NCBI GenBank assembly: GCA_002335865.1 | Contig: DDCY01000018.1 | Coordinates: forward strand, 18,123 to 45,175 | DNA: 27,053 bases | Source of the DNA: Saprospiraceae bacterium UBA1994 | GTDB lineage: Bacteria; Bacteroidota; Bacteroidia; Chitinophagales; Saprospiraceae | Direction of reading: 5' to 3' | Shown: piece by piece, positions 24,601 to 27,053 of the stretch | Numbering within the stretch: the stretch's first letter is position 1 | How the letters are laid out: each line of letters opens with the position of its first letter | Notes under the pieces: generated by a model | Told to the model about the DNA's origin: nothing | What the model saw: only the letters and a program-made list of their open reading frames with translations | Database searches by the model: none | Made by a program: the position numbers and the translations under genes

Positions 24601-24642
24601 ATTAACCACGTTGGGAACAACCAATCGAACGTAGTGGTTAAT
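24601..24642 (+). other. Hairpin in the leader of tRNA-fMet
   Basis: ATTAACCAC (24601-24609) pairs perfectly with GTGGTTAAT (24634-24642), and TTGG/CCAA can pair inside it. It ends 10 bases before the mature tRNA 5' end and lies downstream of the promoter, so it should be in the precursor transcript. Confidence 0.5.
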
Positions 24643-24652
24643 TGAGATATAT

Positions 24653-24725
<73 letters not shown>

Positions 24726-24735
24726 CACAGTAGAT

Positions 24736-24772
24736 AAGCCGTTACTATTCATTTAGTAGCGGCTTTCTTATT
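24736..24772 (+). terminator. Intrinsic terminator of tRNA-fMet
   Basis: AAGCCGTTACTA (24736-24747) pairs with TAGTAGCGGCTT (24754-24765) with one G-T wobble, followed by a T-rich stretch (TTCTTATTT). Confidence 0.8.
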
Positions 24773-24904
24773 TAAACTCAAGTATACAGAGGGTTTAAGG
24801 GTGTATTAGTTGAGTGTTATTCAGTTGGTTTATACCACACGTGGCTGTTCTTTGCCATAGGTTAAAAATCGAATATACTTAAAAAAAGCCACTAAATCAG
24901 TCAT

Positions 24905-24928
24905 AACTGGCAGTAAAACTGGCAGTAA
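24905..24928. repeat. Tandem 12-bp direct repeat
   Basis: Two adjacent identical copies of AACTGGCAGTAA, flanked by AAAGCC on both sides (one about 18 bases before, one just after). Confidence 0.7.
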
Positions 24929-25023
24929 AAAGCCAAAATAATCAGCCTAAAAGTTTTGATATTCTGACACTACAACTCAGAATAATGACTTTCTTTTTAG
25001 GGGTGGGTTGCGTACAATGTAGT

Positions 25024-25039
25024 ATAACCCTCTGGTTAT
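25024..25039 (-). terminator. Weak hairpin downstream of the BspA-like gene
   Basis: ATAACC-CTCT-GGTTAT, a 6-bp stem about 40 bases past the stop of the BspA-like gene. No T-run follows on the minus strand, so termination is only possible, not shown. Confidence 0.3.
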
Positions 25040-25078
25040 GTGTCAGTGGATTTATTTTTTCAACATAGAGCAATCCAA

Positions 25079-27053
25079 CTATTTCTGCAAGACTATTTTT
25101 TTGTTTTTCACTTGCTCTCCATTAATAAATCTTAGTAGGTAAGTACCCGATGGCTCGTCAGATAAATCTATTGATTTACTCACCTTGCCACCCAAGTTAT
25201 TAATAGACTCTTTGTGTACTATTCTACCATGAATATCCATGACCTGCATCTGTAGGTCTATAGATTCCGAGAGCGTCATTTCAACATGAAATAACTTGTT
25301 GGTAGGGTTGGGGAATATCCTGAGATCGGTAATGGTATTCAACTCAGATATGCTGCTGGTGAGACACGGATCAGAGCAGTCCAACTCATCGCCATTTATC
25401 GTCCAACCAAAGTTATCTATAATATACTGCCTCCTAAATTCACTGTTACAGTAGTTCATACCAACTGAAGTTAATTCTACATTTAGTCTAAGGTTTTGCG
25501 TGGACCACCCTTTTAGTGTTTTATCATAGTTGCATGTATTCATACCTGTATACTGAAACATACCTTCCATATCACTAGCCTTGATCTCCCAATCGCCGAT
25601 GGATTGATTGAAAGACTCTGCATACCAAAACATGTTCTTCATATTAGTCACACTAGATACATCCCAGTCACTAAGGTCTTGGTTAAAAGAGGATGCCCTG
25701 TTAAACATAGAACTCATATTAGTCACATTAGACACATCCCAACTATTAATATCTTGATTAAAATAATCTGTTTTCAAAAACATGTTAGGCATCCAAAAGA
25801 CATTAGACACATCCCAGTTACCAATAGGTTGATTGAAATTTGCTGCATCATGAAACATCCCCTCCATAACATTCACATTGGATACATCCCAATCGCCAAT
25901 AGGTTGATTGAAAGCAGTTGCACCTTCAAACATACCTGACATATCAGTTACATTAGACACATCCCAACCCCCAATGTCTCCGTTGAAAGAATCTGCATAT
26001 CTAAACATATATTTTATATCAGTCACACTTGACACATCCCAACCCCCAATGTCTCCGTTGAAAGAATCTGCATATCTAAACATATATTGCATATTAGTCA
26101 CATTAGAAACATCCCAACCCCCAAGATCTTGATTGAAAGAAGTAGCGTAAGAAAACATGTTCTTCATATCAGTCACATTAGATACATCCCATCCATCAAT
26201 AGGTTGATTGAAAGATGCCGATTGAAACATTTGAGACATATCAGTCACATTAGACACATCCCATTGACTTATATCATAGTTCGTTGGACAACCTTCAAAT
26301 AGTCTTGACATATTGTTTATTTTGGAAGTATTCCAGTTAGATATATTTCCGTAGATAGCTTCCGCCTCAGTCGGATCTGAACACCAAAGGTCCACAGCAG
26401 CGTGTATATTACTATCAGTGATAGGACACACAAGACATACATCAGTACAATTCAATTCATCGTTAGGCATATTCCAGCCGTAGTTATTTATAATACTCTG
26501 CCTCTCAGATTCACTGTTACAGTAATTCATACCAATTGCTCTAAAAGTTACATTTGGTCTAAGGTTTTGCGTGGACCACCCTTTCAGTGTATTGTCATAG
26601 TTACATGTATTAAGACCTGAATTACTAAACATATCATTCATGGTTATGACGCTAAAGACATTCCAATCCCCAAGATCTTGATTGAAAGAAGTGGCATCTT
26701 CAAACATACCTCCCATACTAGTCACGTTAGAAACATCCCAATCCCCAATAGGTTGGTTGAAAGAAGTTGCACCCGAAAACATTCCACTCATATTAACGCT
26801 GGAGAAATTCCAATCCCCAATAGGTTGATTGAAAGAATCTGCAGAAGCAAACATACCCCCTATATTTGTCACATTAGACACATCCCACTCTCCAATAGGT
26901 TGATTGAAAGAATCTGCATAAGCAAACATACTCCCCATATTTGTCACATTAGACACATCCCACTCTCCAATAGGTTGGTTGAAAGAAGTTGCACCCGAAA
27001 ACATCCCCAGCATATTAGTTACATTAGAAACATTCCAATCCCCAATAGGTTGA
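25079..27053 (-). CDS. BspA-like leucine-rich-repeat surface protein (DUF285) with type A T9SS sorting domain, 5' part missing
   Basis: The frame is open to the right edge, so the N-terminus and signal peptide lie outside the window. The visible 658 residues are built from 25-residue units of the form MF-x-x-A-x-x-FNQPIG-x-WDVSNVT-x, the BspA/DUF285 leucine-rich-repeat type. At least 5 units form a first block and about 9-10 a second. Each block ends with the same cap (TCNYD, LKGWSTQNLR, GMNYCNSE, GW, DEL-C). About 80 C-terminal residues form a type A T9SS sorting domain (IFPNPTNKLF start, GTYLLRF, basic end). Such proteins are cell-surface or secreted binding proteins; the ligand is unknown. 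Two nearly identical neighbouring units show recent duplication. Antisense frames across the array are repeat shadows. Confidence 0.93.
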   Translation of the reverse strand, partial: QPIGDWNVSNVTNMLGMFSGATSFNQPIGEWDVSNVTNMGSMFAYADSFNQPIGEWDVSNVTNIGGMFASADSFNQPIGDWNFSSVNMSGMFSGATSFNQPIGDWDVSNVTSMGGMFEDATSFNQDLGDWNVFSVITMNDMFSNSGLNTCNYDNTLKGWSTQNLRPNVTFRAIGMNYCNSESERQSIINNYGWNMPNDELNCTDVCLVCPITDSNIHAAVDLWCSDPTEAEAIYGNISNWNTSKINNMSRLFEGCPTNYDISQWDVSNVTDMSQMFQSASFNQPIDGWDVSNVTDMKNMFSYATSFNQDLGGWDVSNVTNMQYMFRYADSFNGDIGGWDVSSVTDIKYMFRYADSFNGDIGGWDVSNVTDMSGMFEGATAFNQPIGDWDVSNVNVMEGMFHDAANFNQPIGNWDVSNVFWMPNMFLKTDYFNQDINSWDVSNVTNMSSMFNRASSFNQDLSDWDVSSVTNMKNMFWYAESFNQSIGDWEIKASDMEGMFQYTGMNTCNYDKTLKGWSTQNLRLNVELTSVGMNYCNSEFRRQYIIDNFGWTINGDELDCSDPCLTSSISELNTITDLRIFPNPTNKLFHVEMTLSESIDLQMQVMDIHGRIVHKESINNLGGKVSKSIDLSDEPSGTYLLRFINGEQVKNKKIVLQK
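25560..26300 (-). repeat. Second array of 75-bp BspA-type repeats
   Basis: About nine to ten 75-base units encode the 25-residue leucine-rich repeats. Units at 25956-26013 and 26031-26088 share 58 identical bases at an offset of exactly 75, pointing to a very recent unequal exchange or slippage. Confidence 0.9.
26640..27053 (-). repeat. First array of 75-bp BspA-type repeats (continues beyond the window)
   Basis: At least five units in the window with highly similar DNA (CCAATAGGTTGRTTGAAAG recurs in several). The array continues past the right edge. Confidence 0.88.

Larger units (their letters stand above)
24773..25078. other. Intergenic region after tRNA-fMet with tandem 12-mer
   Basis: No gene was recognised. 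It contains a perfect tandem duplication of AACTGGCAGTAA (24905-24928), a 15-base motif GTGGGTTGCGTACAA (25003-25017) that also occurs with one change at 4807-4821, and an ATAACC/GGTTAT hairpin (25024-25039) at the 3' side of the BspA-like gene. No second copy of the tRNA 3' end was found, so there is no evidence of an integrated element. Confidence 0.5.

Noticed and set aside
24726..25078. Integrated element at the tRNA-fMet 3' end
   Set aside because: No integrase gene and no duplicated tRNA 3' end within the window; only a short tandem 12-mer supports it.
25604..26302. Several plus-strand open frames of 71-111 codons across the BspA-like array
   Set aside because: They are periodic antisense shadows of the 75-base coding repeats; the minus frame has family motifs and a sorting domain.
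25560..27053. Regularly spaced repeats resembling a CRISPR or minisatellite
   Set aside because: The period is exactly 25 codons, the units are coding without distinct spacers, and no cas genes are present.

Overview
The window looks like an AT-rich chromosomal segment of a member of the phylum Bacteroidota, probably from the Saprospiraceae-like part of it (the family-level guess is inference). The evidence is three proteins carrying type IX secretion (T9SS) C-terminal sorting domains, several copies of the Bacteroidota promoter element TAnnTTTG, weak or absent Shine-Dalgarno sites, and housekeeping genes of typical bacterial form. No transposase, integrase, phage, toxin-antitoxin or CRISPR locus was recognised. 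The content is mostly core chromosome interspersed with secreted or surface proteins.

Left part (1-7442): the 3' part of an Upf1/DNA2-type superfamily 1 helicase gene that enters from the left edge; a small helix-turn-helix-like protein; queE (7-deazaguanine synthesis) facing it; a secreted PHB-depolymerase/feruloyl-esterase-like hydrolase with a T9SS tag; a gene-poor 0.9 kb stretch; a GmhB-like HAD phosphatase; an IscA/SufA/ErpA-type Fe-S carrier with a clear intrinsic terminator; and a beta-phosphoglucomutase-like HAD phosphatase. The genes from queE onward are all on the minus strand and look mostly monocistronic.

Middle (7659-13218): a plus-strand operon of a membrane-anchored conserved protein and a 5'-nucleotidase that is split into two genes in reversed domain order (lipoprotein C-domain first, Tat-type metallophosphoesterase second). 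A 777-base gap follows with one perfect DnaA box beside an AT-rich tract, then dnaA, so this gap is a candidate oriC. A bidirectional terminator separates dnaA from a convergent histone-deacetylase-family gene.

Right part (13219-27053): a giant (1844 aa) repeat-rich secreted protein with a type B (gliding-motility-associated) T9SS tag, divergent from lysS; plsC and a small membrane protein downstream of lysS; msrA-msrB for repair of oxidised methionine; an S28/S37-like secreted serine peptidase; an initiator tRNA-fMet with its own strong promoter, a structured leader and a terminator; and a BspA-like (DUF285) leucine-rich-repeat surface protein with a type A T9SS tag that runs off the right edge and shows repetition at two scales.

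The most notable points are the split nucleotidase, the candidate origin, the structured leader of tRNA-fMet, palindromes in the two divergent intergenic regions, and recent DNA-level duplication in the BspA-like gene. I did not find a multi-gene system that I can confidently call new.
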